From the NCBI GenBank assembly GCA_027924645.1, contig BSBN01000233.1, positions 7,830,501-7,894,500 on the forward strand: 64,000 bases of DNA, in the 5' to 3' direction. Shown here piece by piece: positions 35,391 through 46,599 of the stretch. Positions within the stretch are counted from its first letter, which is position 1. Each line of letters starts with the position of its first letter. Position numbers and translations under genes: made by a program. Origin of the DNA: Cunninghamia lanceolata (lineage: Eukaryota; Streptophyta; Pinopsida; Cupressales; Cupressaceae). Under the pieces are notes generated by a model. That model was not told the origin of the DNA. It ran no database searches and saw only the letters and a program-made list of their open reading frames with translations.

Positions 35391-38338
35391 GAGTAGAACT
35401 CCCATTCCCCTTTTAATTAGACTTCCAAAAATGTTGTTGACTAAAAAGCTCTTTCCTTGGAAGTCATGTTAGCTTTGAAATTGAGAACTCAAAACATTTG
35501 CCTTTGAAGATTCTTAACTACTGGTAAATTAGGTTTCTGAGAACTATGAGATGAAGTTGGAATGATTACAACCATACAAAGACATGATTTGAAATCTAAT
35601 CCAGTAGTTTGTCTACTTCAGGAATCTTATTATTTAATGTTCTTGATGAAATTGATTAAGTTATTATTATGTTACATGTAAATTGCTCTATTTTTCTTTT
35701 GATAGACTAAATAATTCTCTAATTTTCAAAATTTCTTAAATTTTAAATTTAAACAATACAGGTATTTCTCTAATTTTATTTAAATTCTTTTCATAAATTT
35801 ATAGGGAAGGTATTGATCTATGAAATGTTTAATCTAGAATTAAAAATAAATTGATTAAACATGTTTATGAGATTGAAAAATCTAATCAATAAAATTTTCC
35901 TAAATATTTAACTATTAAAATTTAACACAAGTGTCCCAACATTTGACTGATGTAAATCCAAACATATTCATTCTAGTTCAACAACTTGTTAATTTTCATT
36001 TTATTTTTTAAATTCATTTAAGGAAGGTACATTTAGTCTATAAACTATCCAACCTAGCTCGTCTGTATCTAATAAATCTTTAATAAATTAAATCAATTGA
36101 AATTTTTCTCTTATCTAATTAGAATTAGTAAATTTACAATTTTATGTAATTAAACACGTGATTTAATTTGAAGTGTTAAATATGAGATATATGAAATTAA
36201 AGTTTGAATATAGACATGTATATAGTGGAAATTCAATAAATAGCAAAATCTAGTCTAGATGAAATAGTCTACAAGATATAAATACTGACATAAGAATAGT
36301 CCATGGAAAAATAGTAAAATAGTCATAAAACATATACATGTCTAGTCAATACTAAAATAGTCATGAAATAGTCAATACTGAAATAGTCATAAACAATCTA
36401 ATACATCATGTCATCATCGCCATCCATCAAACTAAAACATGTGTGCACACTAAGTTTGATCATCATCCATTTCAAGCTAACTTTTGGTCCCATGCGGTTG
36501 AGAGGGCAACTCATGTTGTGTACAAGAAAAAGAAGCTTCAAATCAATTTTAATGTCAAAACTACATCCTAAATAAATTTAAATCAAATATTTAAAACGAA
36601 ACCATCAAATTAAATTTTTAAATCTAAAATTCAAAATGTCTAAGCATACCACAACAAGCTTATCATCTCTCCTTCCATGCTCCTGTGCAATAGATGGTGC
36701 CAATTCAAATGACAGATTGAATGTCCGTGTCGCCAATTCATGTATTTCAATAAAACACTTGAATGAACTAGTTAGGCTCTAGAGTATAGATACAAAATGC
36801 AAGGTTGAATGATATAAAAGACTTTGAAGTCACATAGGATTTAACTATAGGACCTGAAATATGAGACATGTCTCATGCACCTGTGCAGGGTCATCAATGA
36901 TATGATGAATTGAGCCTACACCTAAACTAATCTCATCCTACATATATATGTGTACATGTATATATAAATTCAACTTTAAAGACATGAATTTAATAAAATC
37001 ATGAAATTACATTGAAATTCAAATTTAAACTAAAAATGTTCAATTTTAAGATATGAAGTAGGCTCCTCTATAGATGATATCCACTAGTCCTAGATGACTA
37101 GGTTGGTTTGACACAAGAGTGTCAGGACCTCTCGTCTACTTTAAATTAAAATGTCACATTTCTGCATTAAATTATATATTATTAAATTAGATATATCCAA
37201 TTAAATAATCTTTAGAGGTCCTAATTTTATACCTCATTCGTATAAGGTTTACCCATCTCTACTGCCATTGACACTAAATGGTCTAGCCATGATGAAGTGG
37301 CGGCAATTGATGGAGTCATCTGTACTAACCAACATGAACATATATATTTATTAATATATATTTAAATTTTTTAAAAAAGATTGATAATTAAAAATTGTCT
37401 AAATCTATATTAATTTGTATTAATTTTAATTTTATTAAATGTGGCATACATACTAAGTCCATAGGAGCAAATAATGTAGCCAAAAAGGACTCATCCTATG
37501 AAGCAGATGTAGGACCAAAACATGGTTGATGACAATTCTGATAAAAATGCGATGTGGACTACAATGGTGTCAATCTAGGCGATGCATCAGGACCAGCATC
37601 AGATGCTCCTCTAGGCTATGCAGGCTCTCTAGGATTGACTTCATCTACCAAGTGAGTAGCTTGGTCAGTTAAGTTTTGTGAGAGTGATGATAACACTCTG
37701 AGTGCTAAGAGGACCATCTGCTGGTGAATGGGCATGGGAACAGACGGTGGAGAAAGGACAATAGGTGCAATGGGCAAATGTCGATTTGGATCGACACATG
37801 CTCTTGGTCTATGCTATGGAATTCCACCACCCACGCCCTAAAATGATCTCATATCAAAATAATTGGGCTTTTGGCCCATCTCAAACTCTGCCCATAATTT
37901 CTTTAGAAAATAAAAGGGAACCTCAAAATTAGCATGAGGTGGATGGTCAAAGACCATCCACCATTAATCCCAAAAATTTTCAGCTATCTCCTGATGTGTG
38001 CATCATCTAATTGAAATTCTCTTTTTAGTTGGTGTTATTTGTTGACCTGTGGACGGATCAATGAAATATGGGGCAATTATAGTTTTGGTAATATGTAAGT
38101 CATTAATCTGTTTATATGAGAGACCATCTAAATAAAATTGCCTCCTCTCTTCTCGCCATGAGTGGAATGTGTCTAGATCCATGTGGGTAGCTCTCATTGA
38201 ATCAACAACAGTTTGTATCATAGATGCAAACCGTGAAATGTGTGGAGGGGTTTGGATTTGGATTTGTAATACATTAATTTTTTCTTACAGAACATGTATG
38301 TTTTCATCAATTGTGGCTTGCAAATGAGCCTCATCATG

Positions 38339-38425
38339 CGGTGGTGGTGGTGGTGGTGGTGGTGGGGGGGGGGGCGTGTTGGGGTGGGGGGTCCTGTGGG
38401 GGGTCATGGGGGGGGGGGGGTTGTT
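38339..38425. repeat. (GGT)n and poly-G tract
   Basis: 'ggtggtggtggtggtggtggtgg' followed by long G runs interrupted by short spacers (bases 38365-38420). On the minus strand it codes for consecutive prolines in the second gene. At least four runs of five or more G's make G-quadruplex formation possible on the + strand. Confidence 0.9.
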
Positions 38426-39479
38426 GGGGTGGGTCATAGGCTAGATCAACCATGTTTAGAAATAAGGTCTACAAGTAGAGCTACAATTACAAAAAAATAT
38501 AGATTAAATTGCATGCACAACATATGTTTAAATATATACATATACATATAAATTGAAAACTTGGAAATGTAAAAAATTGTGTGGTTTAAACAATATACAT
38601 TAAAACATTTAATTTAACATATACATTCATTCAAAATTTAAACTTACATTATAAAATGTTTAAAATCAAAATTTATACATATAAGAATTATGACATGAAT
38701 GAAAAAATTATGTCCTAGTATCTAGTCAAAATTTATATGCTCATGTATTACATTCAAACTCCTAAACATGTCACTAAGTTCACGACCTATTGGCTACAAC
38801 TACTCCAAAACACATGTCACTACATTCATGTCGACCAATTGGCTACAACTACTCCTAAACGTGTCACTAAGTTTTTTGTCAACCTATTCAATCTTTGAAC
38901 CCATTCTATGTACACTCAACATTATTTTAATTTTTTTCAGGATTGTTGTTGTCTCCTTTACCCCTTTGTTAAAAGCATCAAGTTCTCATAGATATATGGA
39001 AATATGTTTAAATTAAAGATTTAAACATAATAAAATGACTTCTAGTTTTTTAGGTTTAACGATTTAATATAAGTCATTTAGGTTAGGTCTACAAAAAGAT
39101 ATATTAGGGTCCTATCCTGTCCAATGTGTTGGTTTTTAGCTTCATGTGAAAAGAGTTTTACAAATGGTTAATTTAGGATTATGAGACAAGCATCAGGAAC
39201 ATTAAAAGTCTAGAAGACTAAAGAATAAGAGGAAAAGACCTAGTAGGCGAGATATAGTGGAAGAACATTATAAGAACATATAACTAGTTCAACGTCTAGA
39301 TGTAGGGTAAAATACCTAATAGGTGAGATAATATATGTGCATTTAATGCCCAATATTTTTAAAAGTTTAGTAGAGTAGTTATGACTTTAAGCTTGTTAGT
39401 GAATTGTACTATATAACTACTAAATATTTAATGACTAAATAACCAATCATACATGGTATCAGTCCACCAACAAAGTCTT

Positions 39480-39740
39480 AATAGATGGTTAAACTTAGAG
39501 TTCCTTTCATTCCACAAAGTCTTGATAAATTTTAAGGAGGAGGCCTCTAAAGGGAAGAAATTTATTCCTAGTCAAAAGGCCAAGAAAACATATAAGAGGA
39601 AAACTATAGGAGCATAAGGAGATGTGGAGGAAGAAGAAATTCCTTTGAGGAAGAAGATGAGAGGGACAACCAAGCCACCTCCTTAGAAACCTTCCACTAT
39701 TGAAAACCCTGTCTAAGTTCTATCAAACCCGGTATATGAA
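39480..39740 (+). pseudogene. Short basic coding-like fragment, unknown
   Basis: A + strand frame with few stops: PFHKVLINFKEEASKGKK, FIPSQKAKKTYKRKT, DVEEEEIPLRKKMRGTTKPPP. Very lysine- and arginine-rich with a nuclear-localisation look. No domain is recognised and no start or partner exon is clear. Low confidence that it is a gene piece. Confidence 0.25.
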
Positions 39741-39866
39741 TATTGAACGTTTAAATTAAAGATTTAAATGTAATATATATGTCCATATGTTTAAATTAAA
39801 GATTTAAATGTAATAAAGTGAAGTTTCTAGGTTTTAGGTTTTAAAGAATAGGTTAGTTTAGTTAAT

Positions 39867-40030
39867 GAAACCCTAGTTTATGAATTAGGGTTTCTAGTGT
39901 TTATGAATTATGGTTTAGTGTAAATATGAATTAGGGTTTTACATTTTACTATTTTTGAAACCCTAGTTTATGAATTAGGGTTTTATGTTTTACTATTTTT
40001 GAAACCCTAGTTTATGAATTAGGGTTTTAC
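39867..40030. repeat. Telo-box inverted repeats (AAACCCTA...TTAGGGTTT)
   Basis: The 26-bp near-palindrome 'gaaaccctagtttatgaatt' + 'agggtt' occurs at 39867, 39957 and 40001, with further half-copies ('atgaattagggttttac') at 39928 and 40093. Each unit has a plant telomere-type heptamer in both orientations. It lies just downstream, in minus-strand sense, of the first exon candidate of the second gene. Confidence 0.85.
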
Positions 40031-40379
40031 AGTTTAGTCTTTATGAAATAGCCTAGTTTACCATTTCTGAATTAAAGGTTTATAGTTTATGCATTAGGGT
40101 TTACTTGTTTTTAATTTTAGGTTGAATATATATAGCTGAACATTGCAAAAACAACAAAATAGAAAGCAAAAAACAATATAAATCAACAAAAATGGACGTG
40201 GACAACCAACCTAGGGCACTGCGGAATCGATCTAAGGAGGCAGGGATGCTGTGGAGGTTGAAAGTAGGGTCAGAAAATGCAAGTACCCATTTTTTGGCAT
40301 CACTTTCCTTGATGTCTAGCGGCATGTAGCTGTTAAAATGAAGCTACAAGCCTGTTTATTAAAATAAATTATACTTTTC

Positions 40380-40475
40380 AAAAACGGGTGCCCATTTGAA
40401 ATGGGTACCCATTTCATAACGGGTGCTCATTTTTGCTTCGGGTGCCCAGTCATAAACGGGTACCTGTTTTGTAAT
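40380..40475 (-). repeat. Right GGGTACCC palindrome array
   Basis: Four or five units with cores GGGTGCCC, GGGTACCC, GGGTGCTC, GGGTGCCC and GGGTACCT separated by 'atttgaaat', 'atttcataac' and 'agtcataaac'. They mirror the left array at 28870-29105 and sit about 80 bp inside the right terminus. Confidence 0.82.
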
Positions 40476-40514
40476 GGCACTTGTTCCAAGCGACATTTTC
40501 CACTCGCAGAGAAC

Positions 40515-40551
40515 TTCTGCAAAATGTATACTCATCTCCTTGCTACAACCC
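40515..40551 (-). repeat. Right terminal inverted repeat of the DNA transposon
   Basis: Reverse-complemented it reads GGGTTGTAGCAAGGAGATGAGT then ATACATTTTGC. It matches the left terminus at 16 of the first 22 bases and is followed by the ATAG duplication. Confidence 0.78.
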
Positions 40552-42479
40552 ATAGCTATGAAAATTTTACCTGTTCTTTTGACTTTAACAACTTTCTTCT
40601 TGTTTGAACTCTTTTAGTCTTGTCTCCTATTATCAGTTGTTCAAGATGTTCTTTTTGTACATACCGAGCAGGTGCTTTACTAGTTATTTCTTTAGATTCT
40701 TCTTCAAAAGGCACATCCTCTTCCTTAGGAGTCACATCTTCTTCTTCATCTATTATAGTTGATTCAACTAAGTAGCTATCCTTATTCTGAGTTGGATGTG
40801 GTTGGTCCTCATCTACCCTAACATTAGAGCTTTCCATGAGTTTATGCAATTGATTATTGTAACATTTATGTGCTTTGGATTTGCTATAGTAACCCAAAAA
40901 ATACCTTCGTCACACCTTGAATCAAAGTTTCCAAGGCTGTCCTCATCTCTTCTAATGTAGCATTTGTTACCAATTACTCAAAAATATTTGATTGTAGTGG
41001 GTCTTCCATTCCATAACTCATACAGTGTCTTCTCAGCATTTACTGTCAATTACACTTTGTTGAAAGTATACACTAGTGTGTGAATAGCCTCTCTCTAATA
41101 AACATCCATCAACTTTACCTCATTTAGCATAGTTTTTTCCATTTCCTTTATTGTTCTATTTTTCCTCTCCACAACACCATTTTTTTGTTGAGTTCTAGGT
41201 GCACAATATTATCTCTTTATGTCGTGCTTTTCACAATATTCCACAAACTCGTTAGAGATGAATTCTCCACCTTTGTCTAATCTTAGGCATTTGATTCCTA
41301 GATGAATTTCCCTCTCAATTAAAGATATAAAATTCTTAAATCTCTCAAAGGCTTCTAATTTATCCATTAGAAAGGTTACCCATGCCACTCTTGAAAAATT
41401 ATCAACTAATAACATGAAATATCTCTTACTATTTAATCCTTGCATCCTGGTTGGACCACATAGGTCAGTATAAACTAACTCCAAGAGTCTTGAAGTGGAG
41501 TATTTTTTTGTTTTGTAGCTTGACCTTGTGTTCTTTCCATGCTGACATTCCTTAAAAATTATATTTTTTGGCTTGGTGATTTTAGGCAAATGCCTAACTA
41601 CAGTTTTTGAACTAACCTTCACAAGGTTGTAAAAATTAATATGTCCCAATCTGTTGTGCCACAACCAACCTTCATCAATTTGTCCCATTAAGCAACTTCT
41701 AACTTGAACCTCCTTGAGATTGTAAAGGTTATTATCTATTCTACTTGCTTCAGCAACTATCTTCCTAGAACCTGCTTTTCTAATTTCATAGCCTTTAGCA
41801 TTAAAAGTCAGATTGTATTCCATTGTCACAATGTGACATACACTCAGTAGATTGTACTTCAGTCCTTCCACATAATAGACATTGTGTGTCTTGGCTTTTC
41901 CATAAATGCTTAGTGTTCCTTTTCTACAGATCTTCATGGTTGTGTTGTCACCAAACATAATTGAGCCTCCATCCAATTCTTATAGAATTATAAACTTACT
42001 CTTGTCTCCTATTGTGTAATTGGAACAACCACTATCTATCACCCATGGATTTTATCTCTTAGCATGACATGTTGTTTAGACTATCAAAGATGTCTCTTTC
42101 TTCTAATCATCCTTCATCTTATTCAAGACATTCTTAGAGTGCTTATTCATAAGAGAGTCTAATGTATTATCTTCCTTAGGAGGAACATTCTCCTTTCTTT
42201 CCTGTTTTTTAGTTTTAACAAAGTTTTTTCTACAAAATTTTGCAATATGACCAATGTTATTGCATTTATAACAAACTACTCTAAAATTTCCTATAGGTGC
42301 AAAATAATTTGTGTGGATAAAATCAGCTCTTCTCCTAGGAACAATTCTACAACTAACAACCCTATGACCATATTGATTACATGAATAGAAATAGCCATAA
42401 AAGGATTGAGGAAACCTGATTACACTAGAATGTCTTGTAGGAGGGGAACCTCTGAATCTTCTCTCTTTTAGATCTATGA
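40552..42479 (-). pseudogene. Copia A protease and integrase
   Basis: The continuation of copia A right of the transposon. The protease has WVIDSGCSNYTIGDKSKF near 42000-42050, with the catalytic DSG present. The pre-integrase block (41209-41976) reads HNVYYVEGLKYNLLSV, WLWHNRLGHINFYNL and IIFKECQHGK; the first Cys of the usual CxxC pair is replaced by Phe. Integrase motifs LELVYTDLCGP, then LRLDKGGEFISNEF, follow, and the fold is cut by a stop near 41209. The C-terminal spacer (40556-40897) is acidic (NVRVDEDQPHPTQN, TPKEEDVPFEEESKE) and ends at KEQVKFS against the ATAG duplication. The transposon therefore entered the integrase/RT linker. Confidence 0.9.
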
Positions 42480-43994
42480 CTTTGTGAAGCCATCACCTTC
42501 CTTCTGTTGCTTCCTCTCTTTAGTCTTTTTAGGAGGATTATTAGATTTCGAATGCTACCCTTGTTCAAAACCTAATCCGGTCTTGTTCTTTGCAAATCTA
42601 TGTTTACCTATCATTTCATTAAGCATGTTTTTGCTCTTATCAAATTTCAGACTTAGGTCAATCTTATCCTTATTCTTTTCTAGTTCTTTTCCTAGAAATA
42701 CCACTTCAGACATTCTTCTTACTTATCTTTCAAATCAGATTTAATGATCTCTTCTATTCTTCTGGCTTCTTGAACTTGTGTCTTTAATTTTACAATCAAT
42801 TCTGCTTATCGAACAAGATTCTTCGACACAATATCCTCTTGAAGTTGCAAATTTAGTTTAGATTTTTTCTTCCTAAGTAACTCAATTTCTTCTAAAGCAC
42901 AAACTAGCTCTCCTTCCAAATCTACTTCTATTTCTCCTTCATTATTAAGATCTTCTAGATTAGCAATGTTATGATCTTTATCAGAAGTTTCTACTATCAT
43001 AAATAAATATTCAATTTCATGAGGCTCAGAAGTGCCTTCATTGTTGTCTTATGAATTGAGGCTTTCATTAGAGGAATTGTTGTGACCTTTTGTGTAAACA
43101 ATTTTCTTGTTCTTCAAAAAACACTTCTTTGGAAAGAACTTCTTGTTACTTTTCTTATTGTCATGTTCAATACTTTATCTTTTTCTCCAACAAGACATTT
43201 AGCAGAAAAGTGGCCAACCTTTCCACAATTAAAGCACTTAAAGGGTAACTTACATCTATACTTCCCATATCCTCTTTTCATCCTTCTTACAAAGCTAGCT
43301 TCTTCTTCATTTGTACTAGATTTAGGTTCTACATTCTTTGACTTTTTCGATGCCTTGAATATTGCTTCTTTCTTGGAATTCTTAGTACCACGAGTCCTCA
43401 TTTCATAGGAAATAAAAATACCATGTAGCTCATCAATAGTTATCTTATCTAGTTCTTTTATTTATTCTATAGTAGAGACTTTAGCATCATACTTCGAAGG
43501 TAAAGATCTAAGTACATTCTAAACAATCACTTGCTCTTTTACTTCTTCATCTAGTCTTCTCATATCATTCACTACTCAAGCAACACTGAGTAGGTAATTA
43601 GCAATATTTTCTTCCTCTCTCATCTTTAGGATTTCAAATATTCCTTTAAATGTCTGCCACTTGGCTTGTTTCACCTTTGTATCTCCTTCGTAGATGCTTT
43701 GAAGTTTATCCTAGATTTGTTTCTAGCAGAATTGCAATGCATCACTTTCACAAATTTAGAGTTAGATAAACTAGATAGAATTACATTCTTAGTCTTAGCA
43801 TTATTCTCACATTCCTTCTTCCATGGTTGATCTATTAAAGGCATTGGACGAGTAGTATAACCATCTATGATAGGTTGCCAGACATCAAGCCCGATTGAAA
43901 TAAGGTAGGTTTTCATACGTATACTCCAGAATGCATAATTTGTTCCATAATACAATGGTGCTTTGTTTGAGTGAGCTCCTTCTTTAATGGCCAT
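42130..43994 (-). pseudogene. Copia A gag with several zinc knuckles
   Basis: Gag starts at a minus-strand ATG at 43994 (MAIKEGAHSNKAPLYYG, TNYAFWSIRMKTYL), the standard copia N-terminus. A frameshifted middle follows. CFNCGKVGHFSAKC (CX2CX4HX4C) lies near 43200-43245. Next comes a charged coiled-coil (ELVCALEEIELLRKKKSKLN) near 42806-43000. Two further knuckles, CNQYGHRVVSC-type and CYKCNNIGHIAKFC, lie near 42240-42400. Multiple knuckles separated by a coiled coil match copia B, which has three. An intact version would package the element RNA in the cytoplasm. Stops and shifts disrupt it. Confidence 0.85.
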
Positions 43995-44045
43995 GTGTTC
44001 AATCTCCTAGATCAACCTTTAACTGTTATGCTTCTTCCAATGAAC

Positions 44046-44062
44046 CATGCTTTGATACCAAC
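44046..44062 (-). promoter_or_regulatory. Primer binding site of copia A (initiator tRNA-Met)
   Basis: On the minus strand the LTR end TTCTAACA is followed by GTTGGTATCAAAGCATGG. TGGTATCA-AGC is one base from the iMet complement. Confidence 0.88.
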
Positions 44063-45303
44063 TGTTAGAACACAAGCAATCTACTGAGAGGGGAGTGAAT
44101 CAGTACATCAATAAAACTTAAAACTTAAACCCTATAGTATTGAAATTAAATTAACTTTCAATGCAGTAATATCAACAATAAGAAAGCATGCACACATGAA
44201 CAATAGATTTACATGGAAAACCCAATATGGGAAAAACCATGGTGAGAAAACACTATCATGATCTACCATCTTAATCTAGTCTCACAAATGAAACTTTTGA
44301 TTATAGTATTTAAGAGCACCAACTCTAAAGAATCACCAAATCTCTTATTTAAAAGCACCAACTCTAAGGAGACTACAATCCTCTGATCTAAGCACCAACT
44401 CAGTCCACAGCATGCACCAACCTTACTAAAATTTTACACTTTCATGTAGTAGCCATTTGGTTCTTCATCAACCTCAATTGCACCTTTTAATTCAATCTTT
44501 TCTCCTCTCACTTTGCTTGCCCATATTTGCTCTGTACCTCAATTCTACTCGTGCCTGCATCAATTCATCTCTATAACACAGTAAAATCATTTTATATCCA
44601 ATTTCTTATATTTATATGAACTAACTCTGCATATACTCGGCATTTGCATATGTGCATTGCACTTCTAATTTTTGCATTATCAGAAAACTTCACTTAAACT
44701 CGCCCATCTATATGCTCGCACTCTAGTTGTGTGCATGTGAACACCTCAGTCATATACATGAAAAACACTCCAACTTTGTATGCTTAACCCTTTAGTCATC
44801 TTCAATATTCTATCCATGCATTCACTTTTTATTCATGCTAATTCTACATCCTGAAATCGTGCCACTAATCTAGCCATTTATTGTTCTCTTTTGTCATTAA
44901 ATTTATCATTTCTCAATTTTTGGATTTAAGCCCTTTATCGGTGATTTTCCAACTTTCTAAACTTTTTTTTATTTATCTTCTTTATTCTCTTTATCAACTA
45001 TGTTTGTCTTTTTTGAACCTTATCTACCTTTGTCTCTATCTCTCCTCTATCGGAAAAGATTACTTTTTAGAACTTTGGTAATTGTTAGGTTTATCAGTGA
45101 TTTCCATTATATTCGCACTGTCACATTTTCCTTATATCGGAAAAAGTTCATTCCTTTGAACCTTGCCCTATTTACTTTCAATCACCTTTATCACCTATAT
45201 TAGAGAAGTAGCCCAACCACGAACCTTGACACTTGTTTCTTTGTTATCGAAAAAAAATAGTTTCTTCAAACTTTGCTTTATTAGATAAACAAGCTTTTTA
45301 CTA
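44063..45303 (-). repeat. 5' LTR of copia A, truncated
   Basis: It begins (+ reading) TGTTAGAACACAAGCAATC and aligns with 24011-25235 up to 'aaacaagctttttacta'. About 860 bp of the U3 side present in the 3' LTR is missing here, including the tandem repeats and probably the promoter. It ends against copia B at 45304-45320. Confidence 0.9.
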
Positions 45304-45318
45304 AACGCCATTTTTTTG

Positions 45319-46565
45319 ATAAAGACCAGAGTGTGAGATTTTGATATGTTTTAGAGAAGTGTTTGAAGATGCTAAATCCAAAATTTGTTGGTCTGGATTG
45401 TTGTGCAGTGGAAGTTATGTTCACCAAATTGAAGACTATAATTGACAAAGTTTCTGACTTGTGCTGAGGTGTCTGGGAGAAAGTATTTTGCTCTGCATTT
45501 CTCGATAGAGTAGTTTTAGGTGTTTCAGTTTTGTACATATGTTTATAAGGTCCTTAGTTATATTTATTCCAAAGGATTTGTGATTTAATTCTCTGAGAAG
45601 CAAGTTCTTGTGTAGCAGAGTTTAACAGTGTTGTTTGTGAGCAAACAATGAACCTTCTTCAGGTGAAAGGTGTTGTAGATGATTTTGTTGGTTCTCAGGT
45701 GACTTAATATTTTTTGTGGATATCTCTAGATTGTATTGAAGGCTTGTTCCTAATCCAAAAGCTACGATTGTGTTCTTGGAAGCTTGTGCCTAAGTGTTCT
45801 TGGTGTTTGCGCTAACACTACTTGTGGATGTGCTTGATGGATTGTGGAGGTATGTTGAAGTGTGTGAAGATGTATTTAGGTCCAAGCTAATCTATGAAAT
45901 GTTCTTCTTGCATCTCTTTTCTTTGCAAGACTATTTAGGTCTAGACCTAATTTGAATTGTGTATGTTTGTCGACCTTGGAGACTATTCCAAAGGTTGTAC
46001 AATGTGTTACTGACCTTGATGTATGTTTTAAGCTTGATGATTGATATAAATAGGTGTAAAGGATTCACGTGTATGTGTGAAAATGCAAAGATGATGATGC
46101 TAGTGTTGTGAGGCTGTAAAGGTGATATGTATTGTGCTTCATTGGAATTGAACTCAGGCATGATGTAGATGCTATTATATTAGTTCATGGAAATGAGCCC
46201 TCTTGGAAGTGAGCTCTTTCGGTAGTGAACCTTTTTTATAGTGACCCTATTGCAATGAGCATTTCATTAGACTATGAATCCTTAAGAAGTGAGCCTCTTT
46301 GCAATTCAGTATTGATACTACTATATATTGTGAGCTAACCCTCACTATGGTTTTTCCCTTTTAGGGTTTTCCATGTAAACATTTGGTGTTATATTGTGCA
46401 TGTTGTTGATGTGATTAAGTTTCTATTATCTATTTTTCATGTTTAATCTTCATAACAGAATTAGGGTTTAAGTGAATTGATGTGGATGTGTTTATGTTTG
46501 TAAGGGTTTAATGTTTTTGATACAATTGATTCACCCCCCCTCTCAGTTGTCTTCTGCATTCAACA
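45319..46565 (+). repeat. 5' LTR of copia B, truncated
   Basis: It aligns with 51461-52709 from 'agtgtgagatttt(g)gatatg' to the end ATTCAACA. The first ~257 bp of the LTR, present at 51205-51460, are absent. The TATA-like 'ttgatataaataggtg' (46038) has an identical partner at 52200. A weak primer site (TTAGTTTTAGAGTG) follows at 46567. Confidence 0.9.
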
Positions 46566-46599
46566 ATTAGTTTTAGAGTGAGGGTTCCTTAGAAGAAAG

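Larger units (their letters stand above)
36460..40325 (-). pseudogene. Second, minus-strand multi-exon gene of the DNA transposon, function unknown
   Basis: Several minus-strand coding-like blocks appear in order. First exon candidate: ATG at 40325, MPLDIKESDAKKWVLAFSDP to FRSALG, then a GT donor near 40207. A middle block at 38440-37450 starts with a proline-rich run on a G-rich template, then HDEAHLQATIDENIHVL, MIQTVVDSMRATHMDLDTF, REERRQFYLDGLSYKQI, YFIDPSTGQQITPTKKR, then ANFEVPFYFLKKLWAEFE and a Pro/Ser-rich tail. Smaller blocks: SIAATSSWLDHLVSMAVEMG (37330-37240), GVGSIHHIIDDPAQVHETC (36935-36860), IHELATRTFNLSFELAPSI and EHGRRDDKLVVVC (36760-36650). AT-rich gaps separate them like introns. 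No family is recognised. Exon joins are inferred, and stops show decay. Confidence 0.45.
27980..40551 (+). mobile_element. 12.6-kb DNA transposon, possibly Sola-like, nested in copia A
   Basis: The termini are imperfect inverted repeats. The left begins GGGTAAGTGGAAG and the right, reverse-complemented, begins GGGTTGTAGCAAG; both continue into GATGAGT at positions 16-22 and ACnTTTTG, about 23 of 33 bases matching. Both ends are flanked by ATAG (27976-27979 and 40552-40555), a perfect 4-bp target duplication. Copia A coding sequence continues across the two flanks with nothing else missing, which confirms the boundaries. The interior holds GGGTACCC-type repeats near each end, a decayed DDD-type transposase gene on +, a minisatellite, a gypsy fragment, and a second apparent gene on the minus strand. 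A DDD triad with a 4-bp duplication recalls the Sola superfamily; this is from memory and unconfirmed. Confidence 0.82.

Noticed and set aside
38294..38551. 85-residue + strand ORF with tryptophan and glycine runs
   Set aside because: It is a translation of the (GGT)n/poly-G tract; the opposite strand gives a more sensible proline-rich frame.
39867..40110. Interstitial telomere
   Set aside because: Telomere heptamers occur singly in inverted pairs, not as a tandem TTTAGGG array.
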